Under the pieces are notes generated by a model, which was not told the DNA's origin, did not search any database, and worked only from the letters and a program-made list of their open reading frames with translations. Below are positions 16,801 to 24,907 of a stretch of 64,000 nucleotides of DNA, in pieces; the first letter of the stretch is position 1; each line of letters opens with the position of its first letter. Origin of the DNA: Anaerofustis stercorihominis DSM 17244 (GTDB lineage: Bacteria > Bacillota > Clostridia > Eubacteriales > Anaerofustaceae); the NCBI RefSeq assembly GCF_000154825.1, contig NZ_DS560019.1:124001-188000 (forward strand), in the 5' to 3' direction. Made by a program: the position numbers and the translations under genes.

Positions 16801-18136
16801 AACATGCTTCGTTAAGAAGTACGTTGTCTACGGAACCGTCTTTTATCTTGATACATTTCATATCCTGACCACCTATATCAAGTATACAGTCCACCTTAGG
16901 GTCAAAGAAAGACGCCGCATAATAGTGAGCTATGGTTTCTACTTCCCCCTCATCCAGCATGAATGCGGATTTTACCAAATCTTCTCCGTATCCCGTAGAA
17001 CATGAATATACTATCTTCGCTTCCTTTGGAAGCCTTGAATATATATCTTTCAATGCCTTTACGGTCGTTTCCAAAACGGAACCGTTGTTGTTTGAATAGA
17101 AAGAATATAAAAGCTTCCCGTCCTCGGAACATAAAGCGAGCTTGGTCGTGGTGGAACCTGCGTCTATCCCGAGATAACAATTCCCCTTATAATCTTTTAA
17201 ACTTCCTTTTTCAACAGTATGGACCGCATGTTCTTCAGAGAATTTCTTATAATCTTCACTGTCTTCAAAAAGACGTTCCATCCTCTTTATTTCGCTGTTC
17301 AGTTTTATCTTGCTGTCAAGCCTGTTTTTAAGCTGAGATAAAGTTATATTCCCATCTTCTTCTTCGCTGCTTAAAGCAGCACCGATAGCGGCAAACAAAT
17401 GAGGATTCTTAGGAGAAATGACATTTTCTTCCTTTAAGCCAAGTGTCCTAATAAAAGCCTCTTTGAGCTCGCTCATAAAATAAAGAGGTCCGCCTAAAAA
17501 GGCTACATTCCCTCTTATGGGTTTACCGCATGCAAGACCGCTGATAGTCTGATTAACGACTGCCTGAAATATAGAAGCCGCCAAGTTTTCTCTCGTGGCT
17601 CCCTCGTTTATAAGGGGCTGGATATCGCTTTTTGCGAATACTCCGCACCTTGCCGCTATGGGATATATATTTTCATATCCCTTTGCCAGCTCGTTAAGTC
17701 CGTTTGCATCGGTCTTTAGTAAAGACGCCATTTGGTCTATGAACGAGCCCGTGCCTCCAGCACAGATGCCGTTCATCCTTTGTTCTATAGTTCCTTCAAA
17801 ATATATTATCTTCGCATCTTCCCCGCCGATTTCTATAGCCACATCGGTGGTAGGATGAAATTTTCTAAGCACCGTAGAAACGGCAACAACTTCCTGCACG
17901 AAAGGTATATCCAGATATGATGAAAGACTTAAGCCTCCCGAACCTGTGATAACGGGGCATATCTTACAATCCCCGATTATTTCAAGGGCTTCTTTTATCA
18001 TGGATAAAAGGGTGTCCTGAATGTTTGCGAAATGTCTTTCGTATTTAGAATAAAGTATATTATCTTCGGTATCCATAATGGCAACCTTAACGGTTGTCGA
18101 GCCGATATCAATACCAAGTTTATTAATTCTTTCCAT
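13856..18136 (-). CDS. giant 2-hydroxyacyl-CoA dehydratase activase-like protein
   Basis: A 1426-residue soluble protein. The ATG at 18136 is used because GGAGG lies 5 bp upstream; the TTG at 18148 overlaps that site. Two BcrAD/BadFG ASKHA ATPase domains come first: LGIDIGSTTVKVAI near residue 5 and YLGIDAGSTTTKLAL near residue 325. Each has a second motif, EIGGEDAKI and DIGGQDMKC, and the 4Fe-4S cysteine region (ICAGGTGSF, CSSGCGSF). A DUF2229-type region follows (CKGCTNNCYLTI). The C-terminus resembles the HgdB/C dehydratase subunit (NDACYPSL, TGGGCRATNY, FGCLPNHV). The family is common in Clostridia, but its substrate is not established. Monocistronic. Confidence 0.85.
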   Translation of the reverse strand: MERINKLGIDIGSTTVKVAIMDTEDNILYSKYERHFANIQDTLLSMIKEALEIIGDCKICPVITGSGGLSLSSYLDIPFVQEVVAVSTVLRKFHPTTDVAIEIGGEDAKIIYFEGTIEQRMNGICAGGTGSFIDQMASLLKTDANGLNELAKGYENIYPIAARCGVFAKSDIQPLINEGATRENLAASIFQAVVNQTISGLACGKPIRGNVAFLGGPLYFMSELKEAFIRTLGLKEENVISPKNPHLFAAIGAALSSEEEDGNITLSQLKNRLDSKIKLNSEIKRMERLFEDSEDYKKFSEEHAVHTVEKGSLKDYKGNCYLGIDAGSTTTKLALCSEDGKLLYSFYSNNNGSVLETTVKALKDIYSRLPKEAKIVYSCSTGYGEDLVKSAFMLDEGEVETIAHYYAASFFDPKVDCILDIGGQDMKCIKIKDGSVDNVLLNEACSSGCGSFIETFAKSLGYSVEDFAKEALFAKNPIDLGTRCTVFMNSNVKQAQKEGAPVSDISAGLAYSVIKNALYKIIKLTNPDDLGKHVVVQGGTFYNDAVLRAFEKISGHAAVRPDIAGIMGAFGAALIAKERYEEGKESTMLDLEKVEKLTYTTMMTRCKGCTNNCYLTINSFDGGKRKFITGNRCERGAGIHKDKSQDINLFDYKNEITFGYEPLREEEAVNGVIGIPRVLNMFENYPFWATLFKELKFRVELSPVSTRKIYEYGIESIPSESECYPAKLTHGHVTYLIRKGIKTIFYPCIPYERNETPDAGNHYNCPIVTSYAENIKNNVEEIETEDVKFLNPFLAFTNKETAKEGIVREFTKGGETGFDLDKNEVSKAVDKAWAELMSVRDKIAKKGEEVVKYLDETGKRGIVLAGRPYHIDPEVNHGIDKMINSYGIAVLTEDSVSHLAEVERPLIVTDQWMYHSRLYKAANFIKTKDNIDLVQLNSFGCGLDAVTVDGVRDILSSAGKIHTVLKIDEVNNLGAARIRIRSLLATLKIRDKKKVRRKVKKASYQRVEFTKDMKKEYTILSPQMSPIHFSLFEAALNSCGYKYEALKDDSKHAVDIGLKYVNNDACYPSLIVVGQIMEALNSGKYDTDKVAIMITQTGGGCRATNYIGFIRRALENAGMGHIPVVSLNANGIETNEGFKITPKLLNKALQAVVYGDLFMRVLYRMRPYEVVKGSADMLHRKWEAKCIEDLSRPRSSKKLFNENIRNIIREFDELPITNEVKPKVGIVGEILVKFLPGANNHLVDLIEKEGAEAVMPDLLDFLLYCFYNNNFKSEKLGMKKMSARISNIGINFVETYRKAYKDACAKSVHFTSPNEINKLAYYASDVVSVGNQTGEGWFLTGEILELIKTGVNNIVCAQPFGCLPNHVVGKGVIKKIREMYPMSNIVAIDYDPGASEVNQLNRIKLMLSQANMNLKEIPELMEPEMV

Positions 18137-18191
18137 TATATCCTCCAAAATAGTATCCTTTATTATAATTCTTTAAATTTTAAATAGCAAT

Positions 18192-18228
18192 AAAAAAAGG
18201 CGAAAAACATCAATTTTCGACTTTTTTT
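18192..18228 (-). terminator. terminator of the Lrp-type gene
   Basis: Fifteen-position stem AAAAAAAGGCGAAAA/TTTTCGACTTTTTTT with one mismatch and a 7-nt loop, 26 bp past the regulator stop on the minus strand. Confidence 0.7.
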
Positions 18229-18253
18229 GACATAGATTTACATAATTTTCCTA

Positions 18254-18679
18254 CTAAAAAATATTGTCTTTGACATGAGCATACATGACCACGAACGTCT
18301 CCGTAGTACCGAATTGCTGAGCACCTTCAAGAAGTTCCGCAAGGTGAGTGGTACTGGTCACATAGGCTTTTATAATAAGAGAATACTGACCTGTTAAATA
18401 ATAAAATTCGCTTATTTCGCTTGCACCGTTGGCAAACACCTTAAACTCTTCATATTTACTCGCAGGCATATCTATAGTTATGAATACTGTTATGCCCTGC
18501 CCCAATTTTTCTCTGTCTATAATAGCTTTGTAAGCTGTTATTATCCCTTTTTGCTCAAGCCTTTTAACTCTCTCCGCAACCGCAGGCGCCGAAAGATTAA
18601 GCTCGGTCGCAAGGTTTTTCATGGTTATTCTTCCGTCAACGTTTAATCTCTCTAATATTTTTTTATCTATCAAATCCAT
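18254..18679 (-). CDS. Lrp/AsnC family transcriptional regulator
   Basis: 141 residues from the ATG at 18679, chosen because AGGAG lies 8 bp upstream; the frame open to 18721 lacks this. The N-terminal helix-turn-helix opens LIDKKILERLNVDGRITMKN and LSAPAVAERVKRLEQKGII. The C-terminal RAM effector domain includes ITVFITIDMPASKY and FYYLTGQYSLIIKAYV. Such regulators sense amino acids. A perfect 12-bp inverted repeat just upstream is a likely autoregulatory site. The metK gene is the upstream neighbour but has its own riboswitch. Confidence 0.93.
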   Translation of the reverse strand: MDLIDKKILERLNVDGRITMKNLATELNLSAPAVAERVKRLEQKGIITAYKAIIDREKLGQGITVFITIDMPASKYEEFKVFANGASEISEFYYLTGQYSLIIKAYVTSTTHLAELLEGAQQFGTTETFVVMYAHVKDNIF

Positions 18680-18691
18680 AATAAGAACTCC

Positions 18692-18730
18692 TGTAGTAAT
18701 ATGATGATACCTTAAAACCATATTACTACA
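18692..18730. promoter_or_regulatory. perfect 12-bp inverted repeat before the Lrp-type gene
   Basis: TGTAGTAATATG (18692-18703) and CATATTACTACA (18719-18730) are exact reverse complements separated by 15 bp, 12 bp ahead of the regulator ATG. The right arm contains a possible -10 (TAATAT) and the left arm abuts the ribosome-binding site. Lrp autoregulation is the simplest reading; an mRNA hairpin is also possible. Confidence 0.65.
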
Positions 18731-18772
18731 TTTGCTTAAAATAATAAACCTTTTTTTGGCATTTACTTTAAA

Positions 18773-19936
18773 TTATAAATATTTTTTTAATACTTCAGCC
18801 TTATCCAGTTTTTCCCAAGGGAATTCGTTCCTGCCGAAGTGTCCGTAAGCGGCCGTTTTTCTGTAAATAGGTCTTCTGAGGTCAAGGTGTTCGATTATTC
18901 TTGTAGGTCTTAAATCAAAATTTTCATTTATTATTTCAACTATTTTTTCGTCGCTTAGCTTACTTGTCCCGTACGTATTTACATATATAGAAACAGGTCT
19001 TGCAACACCTATGGCATAAGCGACCTCTATTTCTATTTTATCGCAAATACCGCTTGCAACTATATTCTTTGCGATATACCTTGCCATATATGAAGCACTC
19101 CTGTCTACCTTTGTAGGGTCTTTACCGGAAAATGCTCCGCCGCCGTGTCTTGCGTATCCTCCGTATGTATCTACTATTATCTTTCTTCCCGTAAGTCCGC
19201 TGTCCCCCTGAGGTCCTCCGATAACAAATCTTCCCGTAGGATTTATAAAGTACTTTGTGTTCTCATCAAGCAGACTTTCGTCTATAACGGCTTTAACGAC
19301 GTGATTTATCATATCTTCTTTTATGGTATCGAGAGATACTTTCTCATCATGCTGAGTAGATATAACTATGGTATCAACTCTTACAGGCTTATCCCCGTCA
19401 TATTCAACGGTCACCTGAGTCTTACCGTCCGGTCTCAAATAATCGAGAGTGCCATCTTCTCTGACTTCGGTAAGCTTGAATGCAAGCTTGTTTGCAAGAG
19501 ATATGGGAAGAGGCATGTATTCTTCGGTTTCATTGCAGGCAAAGCCGAACATTATCCCTTGGTCTCCCGCTCCGTTCTCTTCTTCAGTGCTGTCGTCTGA
19601 GTCCAAAGATTTATTTACCCCCATTGCGATATCGCTTGACTGCTCATCTATTGAGCTTATTATACCGCAGGTACTTCCGTCAAAGCCGTATTTTGCCCTT
19701 GTATATCCGATATCCTTTATGGTCTTACGAACTATCTTAGATATATCCACATAACCGCTTGTGGTTATCTCACCCATTACGAGTACAAGTCCCGTATTCA
19801 CCGCACATTCACAGGCTACTCTCGCATATGGATCCTGTGCAATGATAGCGTCTAAAACGCTGTCGCTTATCTGGTCACATATCTTGTCCGGATGTCCCTT
19901 TGTTACAGACTCCGATGTAAAAAAATGTTTATTCAT
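18773..19936 (-). CDS. metK: S-adenosylmethionine synthase
   Basis: Makes SAM from methionine and ATP in the cytoplasm. 387 residues, standard length. Diagnostic motifs are [16 protein letters not shown] near the N-terminus, [10 protein letters not shown] (hexapeptide signature) and [16 protein letters not shown]. The site GGAAAGGA precedes the ATG at 19936. Expression is controlled by the SAM-I riboswitch in the leader, a feedback loop since SAM is the product. Confidence 0.98.
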   Translation of the reverse strand: MNKHFFTSESVTKGHPDKICDQISDSVLDAIIAQDPYARVACECAVNTGLVLVMGEITTSGYVDISKIVRKTIKDIGYTRAKYGFDGSTCGIISSIDEQSSDIAMGVNKSLDSDDSTEEENGAGDQGIMFGFACNETEEYMPLPISLANKLAFKLTEVREDGTLDYLRPDGKTQVTVEYDGDKPVRVDTIVISTQHDEKVSLDTIKEDMINHVVKAVIDESLLDENTKYFINPTGRFVIGGPQGDSGLTGRKIIVDTYGGYARHGGGAFSGKDPTKVDRSASYMARYIAKNIVASGICDKIEIEVAYAIGVARPVSIYVNTYGTSKLSDEKIVEIINENFDLRPTRIIEHLDLRRPIYRKTAAYGHFGRNEFPWEKLDKAEVLKKYL

Positions 19937-19962
19937 TACTATATCCTTTCCATGACCTTAAA

Positions 19963-20104
19963 TAAAAAAATTTCTCATAGGTTCTCCCATGAGATTATCT
20001 TAATACTCATCATTCGGAAAAATCCCGTAGGTATTAGCACCGTACCTTTGCCGGTTGCCGGGTTTCATAGTGCCTATTCACTCCACCGCTCTAAATAAGG
20101 TCTA
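19963..20104 (-). promoter_or_regulatory. SAM-I (S-box) riboswitch with terminator
   Basis: Reading the minus strand from about 20104: AGAGCGGTGGAG, then CACTATGAAACCCGGCAACC, then a hairpin and AAAGGTACGGTGCTAATACC, the conserved S-box core order. It ends in a terminator stem TCTCATGGG/CCTATGAGA followed by seven Ts (19963-19997). SAM binding is expected to favour this terminator and stop metK transcription. Confidence 0.93.
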
Positions 20105-20126
20105 TTTCATTGTAATTTACTCTAAA

Positions 20127-20155
20127 ATATTAACATACTGTATACAGAAAAGCAA
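20127..20155 (-). promoter_or_regulatory. promoter of the metK riboswitch transcript
   Basis: On the minus strand TTGCTT (20150-20155), 17-bp spacer, TAATAT (20127-20132), placed so that transcription starts about 15 bp before the S-box P1 helix. Confidence 0.6.
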
Positions 20156-20219
20156 GATAATTGTCGATATATAATTCAATTATGTATGAGGTGAATACAG
20201 AAGCGTATAAGATACGTCT

Positions 20220-20258
20220 CGGGACACTACACCTGCCTTCGGCAGATTCCGCGCCCCT
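20220..20258 (+). repeat. 39-bp hairpin repeat, copy 1 (degenerate)
   Basis: Intergenic copy between metK and dhaM. It has the family layout of 13-nt left arm, 13-nt inner hairpin and 13-nt right arm. The left arm carries two G-to-A changes relative to copy 2, which break one outer pair. The inner hairpin CTGCC-TTC-GGCAG and the right arm ATTCCGCGCCCCT are intact. Confidence 0.85.
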
Positions 20259-20388
20259 GCACAAAACCACATTTTAAATAAATCCAAGTATATAAATCCT
20301 GCATTTTTAAATTTACTTTTTAATCCACATTATTTTTAAACACTCGATATCGCATTTATCACTTTTAATTCCAATATATAATATAAAA

Positions 20389-20414
20389 TAAAAAAGACCT
20401 ATAAGGTCTTTTTT
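20389..20414. terminator. bidirectional terminator downstream of dhaM
   Basis: AAAAAGACC/GGTCTTTTT stem with loop TATAA, flanked by A- and T-runs, 78 bp past the dhaM stop. Confidence 0.8.
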
Positions 20415-20491
20415 CGATTTAGATTTTATAATTATATTTTTATAACATTTGACCTTAAGTACAAAATCAAATAAGACAATGATAAATACAC

Positions 20492-20869
20492 TTAAAACTT
20501 ATTTATAGTCTTACATTCATCTACAGCCTTTTTGATATCTTCGATACTTCCTCCGCTCATTATAGTAACTGCGGCGGCAATACCTCCTTCGACTACAGGA
20601 CCGTCTATCATAGTTACATCATTTTCCACCATATCTATAGCCATTTCAGTAGTCATTACAGCACTGCCGAGATCCATAAGGACGATAACACCCTCTCCGC
20701 TGTCTGCTTCACTTATACCATTCATTATCTTTTCAAGGTCAGTGCCTATACCCCCGTCGCAAAGTCCGCCCGCAGGGACTATATTTACGTCCTTTGCCAT
20801 TTGAAGAGCTAACTCCCTAACTCCCTCAGCTATCTTTTCACTGTGTGATACTATTACCATTCCTAACAT
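20492..20869 (-). CDS. dhaM: dihydroxyacetone kinase phosphotransfer subunit DhaM
   Basis: EIIA(Man)-type phosphocarrier of 125 residues that passes phosphate from HPr to the nucleotide on DhaL. The phospho-histidine is His9 in VIVSHSEKIAEG; GGLCDGGIGTD and VLMDLGSAVMTTEMA are typical DhaM blocks. It is the single-domain form, without the fused HPr/EI parts of E. coli DhaM, so it depends on separate HPr. GGAG lies 8 bp before the ATG. It has a possible own -10 TATAAT at 20902-20907 and is separated from dhaKL by a surface-protein gene. Confidence 0.94.
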   Translation of the reverse strand: MLGMVIVSHSEKIAEGVRELALQMAKDVNIVPAGGLCDGGIGTDLEKIMNGISEADSGEGVIVLMDLGSAVMTTEMAIDMVENDVTMIDGPVVEGGIAAAVTIMSGGSIEDIKKAVDECKTINKF

Positions 20870-21227
20870 ATTTTCATCTCCGTTACCGATTATTTTTTAT
20901 CATTATATCATAAATAACCAAATGTTAAATAATTCTTATACATAATAACGGTAAATAAATAATATTTAAATAAAATACATTCTCCGTAATCAAATACATA
21001 ATCAATATTAGATATATCTCTTTACAATAAATATTTAAAGAATGCCATATACATTATATACGAAAAGGACATTAATGATTTTTAACCTATAACATCATTA
21101 TTTAAGGACCGATAAACCATAAATCCGCTGTCAAATAGTATTTCAACCTTGATCTATAAAATACCCCCAAAAAAAGAAGCCTTAGTACAGGCTCCTTTTT
21201 ATATCTAATATCTATTACTTCTTTTTC
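20870..21227. other. 358-bp AT-rich intergenic region
   Basis: Holds a possible dhaM promoter (TTTAAC, 16-bp spacer, TATAAT at 20902-20907 on the minus strand) and, at its right end, the surface-protein terminator. Nothing else is visible. Confidence 0.5.
21171..21200 (-). terminator. terminator of the surface-protein gene
   Basis: AAAAAGGAGCCT/AGGCTTCTTTTT on the minus strand, with one G-U pair and a 6-nt loop ending in a T-run. Confidence 0.75.
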
Positions 21228-22829
21228 CTATCTGTTTTCCTTTGCTTCTTCTCTGTTCATCATACATCCAACCGCTATCTGTACCACTGCTATAACTGCC
21301 ATCACTACAGTGAACATATCAGCTATTACCATATTTCCGCTTAAGTCTTGTGTCAAGAAGAATACCGCTACACTTACTATCGCTAAAACGATGCCTGCTG
21401 CTGTCATGCTCATCTTGCCTTCTCTTCTCATTCCCTTAAGTCCCATTACCATTGCTGATATTATACTTAGTACTGCTAACAATATATTTACTAATGCAAA
21501 GCTTCCTGCGTTTGTTTGTTCAGCATTCGCAAGCGGTGTTTCGTTATCATTTATTGTTGTTGCTTCCCCTGCGTTCGCTCCGCTTGCTAACGGTGTTTGA
21601 TTATCATTTATTGCTACGTTATTGTTTACTGCCGTATTATTATTTGCTGCCGCTGCCGGTTGTGCGTTTCCTGTGTTTGCTGCTGATGTTCCAACCGATG
21701 CTCCATCATTATTTCTTTCTACAGTTGTTGTCTTTACTGTTGTAGTCGTTGTAGTTACTACAACATCTTCGCCGTTTGTATTATTTTCATCGTCGGGTGT
21801 TATGAATTCTTCATCATCAGGTGCAGGTGTATTATTTTCATCTTTTGGTTCTTCAGGTACTACAGGTTCAGCCGCTTTCTTTGCTTCGAATACTGCCTTG
21901 TATGTTTCATTACTTCTTACTCTGTGTCCTTCTTCCGGAAGTCCTTCTTCCCAGTGTGAAAATTCATATCCTTCTTCCGCTACGGGTGTCGGAACTTTTA
22001 CTACGTTCTTGAATTCGCTTCCTTTATTGATGTCTTCAAATGCAGTTTGTCCTTCTAATTTTCCGTTTTCTCCTGCTTCGAAGTTTACTGAGTATTTTAT
22101 CGTATAATAAGGTGTAACCAATATCCTGATATTTTGTCCTTCATCGAATGTTGTATATCCGAAACCTTTTCCTTCGCCTTCTGTACTGTAGTTTACTTTT
22201 GCTTCAAAAGTACCGTCATATCTTTCGCTTCTTACAGATACGATAGTTCCTGCAGGGAATGTAACTTTCTTTCCGTTTAATGTTCCTACTGCGTCATTCA
22301 ATAATGTCATCGTTACATCAAACATATATTTGTTTGTTTCTCTGTCTTTATAAAATGCTCCGAAACCTGTTATCCTGTTCTTTTCTTCGGTGTATGTCTT
22401 TGCGTCCGCAGGTCCTTTGTTGAAGCTGTATACATCGAAGTATTCTTTGTCCATCACATAAGTGATAGTACAAGGTTCGCTGGTTTCTTTTGCTTCTTTT
22501 ACGCTTTTTGTACCTTTAACTGCTTTTACTTCTTTTTTTACTTCTTCTTTAGAAGCTTCTTTTTCTTCGCTCTTTGCTTCTTCTTTTACTTCTGCCTTTT
22601 CTTCTTCAGCTTCGGTTTTTTCTTCTTCTTTAGCTTCTGTTGTTTCGGCTTTTTCTTCAGTAGCTTCTTCTTTTACTTCTTTAGCTGTCTTATCCATAAC
22701 TTCTTCGCTTACTTTAGATGTTTCTTCTATTATTTCTTCCGCTGCGAATATAGGTCCGGCACACTGCAGTACAAGTAACACGCTTATCATTATCGCTACT
22801 AAACTTTTCATTCCTTTTCTCTTTTTCAT
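21228..22829 (-). CDS. large surface protein with InlB-type repeat and C-terminal membrane helices
   Basis: 533 residues with signal peptide (KSLVAIMISVLLVLQCAGPIFA). A long Glu/Lys-rich, probably coiled-coil segment (about 30-125) follows, then a beta-rich region. Next is an InlB B-repeat-like module (VKVPTPVAEEGYEFSHWEEG, about 285-305), a Thr run, and an Asn/Ala-rich stalk with two copies of INDNxTPLA. The C-terminus has three hydrophobic helices rather than an LPXTG signal, so it is membrane-anchored. The INDNxTPLA motif recurs in clostridial surface proteins. It probably extends through the cell wall; binding partner unknown. It splits the dha genes. Confidence 0.75.
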   Translation of the reverse strand: MKKRKGMKSLVAIMISVLLVLQCAGPIFAAEEIIEETSKVSEEVMDKTAKEVKEEATEEKAETTEAKEEEKTEAEEEKAEVKEEAKSEEKEASKEEVKKEVKAVKGTKSVKEAKETSEPCTITYVMDKEYFDVYSFNKGPADAKTYTEEKNRITGFGAFYKDRETNKYMFDVTMTLLNDAVGTLNGKKVTFPAGTIVSVRSERYDGTFEAKVNYSTEGEGKGFGYTTFDEGQNIRILVTPYYTIKYSVNFEAGENGKLEGQTAFEDINKGSEFKNVVKVPTPVAEEGYEFSHWEEGLPEEGHRVRSNETYKAVFEAKKAAEPVVPEEPKDENNTPAPDDEEFITPDDENNTNGEDVVVTTTTTTVKTTTVERNNDGASVGTSAANTGNAQPAAAANNNTAVNNNVAINDNQTPLASGANAGEATTINDNETPLANAEQTNAGSFALVNILLAVLSIISAMVMGLKGMRREGKMSMTAAGIVLAIVSVAVFFLTQDLSGNMVIADMFTVVMAVIAVVQIAVGCMMNREEAKENR

Positions 22830-22861
22830 ATCTACACCTCAACGTTTTTCTTTCTCTTTAT

Positions 22862-22946
22862 GTTACCAGTATATGACACTACAGTTACTCACCGGTTACA
22901 TTTTCATCTCTAAGTTACTTTTTTGGGAAATATTTTAAAAAGTTAC
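22862..22946 (-). promoter_or_regulatory. activator-type promoter with repeated GTAAC boxes
   Basis: A -10 TATACT (22868-22873, minus strand) has no good -35. Instead GTAAC boxes in the same orientation lie at 22862-22866, 22884-22888, 22895-22899, 22914-22918 and 22942-22946. The first three are 22 and 11 bp apart, on one face of the helix. A sixth copy lies at 23013-23017. This fits an activator binding direct repeats over the -35. Confidence 0.45.
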
Positions 22947-23231
22947 TTGTTTTTATAACTATTTAGATACTTTTATATTTGTTTTTATGGTTTTCATGTT
23001 ATTTTTATAACTGTTACACAGGAATTTTCATCTTTATCATTTATTTGGATTAAACAATAAAATAAAACATCAAAATACTGCAAAATTGAGATAATAAAAT
23101 AATAAAACAAACTGATTTTATTAATTAGATATAAAAATATATTATTTACTGAGTTAGATTAAAAAAGAGAAATTAATTTTTTAAGAAAATGATTGGGACA
23201 AAACCCTATAATAAAAAATAAAAATCGCAAA

Positions 23232-23264
23232 TAAAAAAGCCCTCATAGAAACCTATGAGGGGCC
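23232..23264 (-). terminator. dhaKL terminator
   Basis: CCCTCATAG/CTATGAGGG perfect 9-bp stem followed by CTTTTTTAT on the minus strand, 5 bp after the dhaL stop. Confidence 0.88.
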
Positions 23265-23269
23265 TTATT

Positions 23270-23884
23270 TTATATAATATCATTTATACATTCCATCATA
23301 TAAGTGAAAGAAGTGGCTCCCGGGTCCTGATGACCTATACTTCTGTCCCCTATATAAGAGGCTCTTCCCTTCGTAGCTTTAATGGTCTTTGTATATTCCA
23401 CTCCGTCCATTGAAGCCTGCAAAGCCTTTTTAATAGCGGATTTGGCTCCGTCACAAAGTCCTTCTTTAAAGGCATCGTAAGCATGTATCATGGCGTCAAG
23501 CATGGTCTTTTCACCAGCTTCCGATTTTCCTCTCATCTTAACTCCGTTTATGGCTTCTTCCATCATCTTGATAAAATCTTCGCCGTTTATTTCTTCTTTG
23601 CCTCCCACTGCCATTCCCGCTTTCATGAAAGCCGTTCCGTACAAAGGTCCAGCGGCTCCGCCGACTGTAGATACAAGGGTCATTCCGACTGTTTTCAGTA
23701 TAGTCCCGCAGTCTTTATCTTCGACGGTTTGAAGTTTTTCTTTTACCGCCGAAAAACCTCTTGCCATATTTATCCCGTGGTCGCCGTCCGCTATGGCACT
23801 GTCCAAATCCGTCAAATAATCTTTATTTTCTTCTATCTTATCCGCTATATCATTTATAAGTTCTATTAATTTTTCTTTTGTCAT
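23270..23884 (-). CDS. dhaL: dihydroxyacetone kinase ADP-binding subunit DhaL
   Basis: 204 residues. Holds the ADP/ATP that receives phosphate from DhaM and transfers it to dihydroxyacetone bound on DhaK. The Mg/nucleotide-binding aspartates are in SAIADGDHGINMARGF, with further DhaL motifs TVGGAAGPLYGTAF and GRASYIGDRSIGHQDPGA. It starts 10 bp after dhaK and ends at a strong terminator. Confidence 0.96.
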   Translation of the reverse strand: MTKEKLIELINDIADKIEENKDYLTDLDSAIADGDHGINMARGFSAVKEKLQTVEDKDCGTILKTVGMTLVSTVGGAAGPLYGTAFMKAGMAVGGKEEINGEDFIKMMEEAINGVKMRGKSEAGEKTMLDAMIHAYDAFKEGLCDGAKSAIKKALQASMDGVEYTKTIKATKGRASYIGDRSIGHQDPGATSFTYMMECINDII

Positions 23885-23894
23885 ACAACTCTCC

Positions 23895-24887
23895 TTATAA
23901 TGCCTTGAAGCCTACGGTATCCGCTTTTGCATCCAGTAATGTCTTGAGTTCCTCATCAAGTTTAAGTAAGCTTATGGAAAATCCCGCCATTTCGATTGAA
24001 GTCATGTAATGTCCAACTAAACTCTTATATACTTTTATTCCTTTTTCTTTTAATATATCAGATACTTTATTTCCTACTATATATAGTTCCATTAAAGGAG
24101 TAGCTCCAGAGTCGTTTATCATTACCGCTACTTCGCTTCCTTCAAAGTCTATATCCTTTAATATACACTCAAGCAAATGAGATGTGATTTCGTCCGCCGT
24201 TGTAAGTTTTTCTTTATGTGTACCTGGTTCTCCGTGAATACCTATACCAACTTCCATTTCATCGTCGTTTATTTCAAAGCCCGGTTTTCCCGCCGCAGGA
24301 ACGGTACATGGAGATATGGCAACGCCCATTGTCCTCACGTTCGCGATTACTTTTTCTGCAACTTCTTTTACTTCTTTTAAACTTCTGCCCTCTTCTGCGG
24401 CAGCTCCCGCGATTTTATGTACGAATACGGTTCCCGCAACGCCTCTTCTTCCTGTTGTATACAGGCTGTCTTTTACCGCAACATCGTCGTTTACCACTAC
24501 TTGTTCCACTTCTATACCTTCCATTGACGCCATTTCAGCCGCCATATCGAAGTTCATTATATCCCCGGTATAGTTCTTTATCACAAGTAAAGTCCCCTTG
24601 CCGTCGTCCACCGCTTTTACGGCTTCGTAAATCTGGTCGGGTGTAGGAGAAGTAAACACAGGTCCCGCAACCGCTCCGTCAAGCATACCGTAACCTACAT
24701 ATCCAGCATGAGCAGGTTCATGTCCGCTTCCGCCTCCGCTTATCAAAGCGACTTTATCTTTCTTTTTTTCGCTCCTTACTATCACATCGAGACCATCGAG
24801 TCTCCTTACATATTCCGGGTGCATTTTTGCTATCCCGTCTAACATCTCGTTTTCTACGTTTTCGGGTTTATTAATAAATTTTTTCAT
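23895..24887 (-). CDS. dhaK: dihydroxyacetone kinase substrate-binding subunit DhaK
   Basis: 330 residues, standard length. Binds dihydroxyacetone covalently through the histidine in GIGIHGEPG. Other motifs are LISGGGSGHEPAHAGYVG and the nucleophile region VMINDSGATPLMELY. AAGGAGG precedes the ATG at 24887. It begins the dhaKL operon with its own promoter. The DeoR gene immediately upstream, same direction, is the likely regulator. Confidence 0.96.
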   Translation of the reverse strand: MKKFINKPENVENEMLDGIAKMHPEYVRRLDGLDVIVRSEKKKDKVALISGGGSGHEPAHAGYVGYGMLDGAVAGPVFTSPTPDQIYEAVKAVDDGKGTLLVIKNYTGDIMNFDMAAEMASMEGIEVEQVVVNDDVAVKDSLYTTGRRGVAGTVFVHKIAGAAAEEGRSLKEVKEVAEKVIANVRTMGVAISPCTVPAAGKPGFEINDDEMEVGIGIHGEPGTHKEKLTTADEITSHLLECILKDIDFEGSEVAVMINDSGATPLMELYIVGNKVSDILKEKGIKVYKSLVGHYMTSIEMAGFSISLLKLDEELKTLLDAKADTVGFKAL

Positions 24888-24907
24888 AAGAAACCTCCTT
24901 TTTTATC

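Larger units (their letters stand above)
19937..20491. other. 555-bp intergenic region between metK and dhaM
   Basis: Contains the SAM-I riboswitch, its promoter, the degenerate copy 1 of the 39-bp repeat and the dhaM terminator. The remainder (20260-20388) is AT-rich with nothing else I can support. Confidence 0.7.
22830..23269. other. 440-bp intergenic region between dhaL and the surface-protein gene
   Basis: Contains the GTAAC-box promoter of the surface protein (22862-23017) and the dhaL terminator (23232-23264). The stretch 23020-23230 is very AT-rich with no feature I can support. Confidence 0.6.

Noticed and set aside
21310-22938. Several plus-strand frames of 90-160 codons opposite the 533-residue surface protein
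   Set aside because: They are shadows of the Glu/Lys-rich coding strand (runs of Ser, Phe and Leu) and lack ribosome-binding sites.
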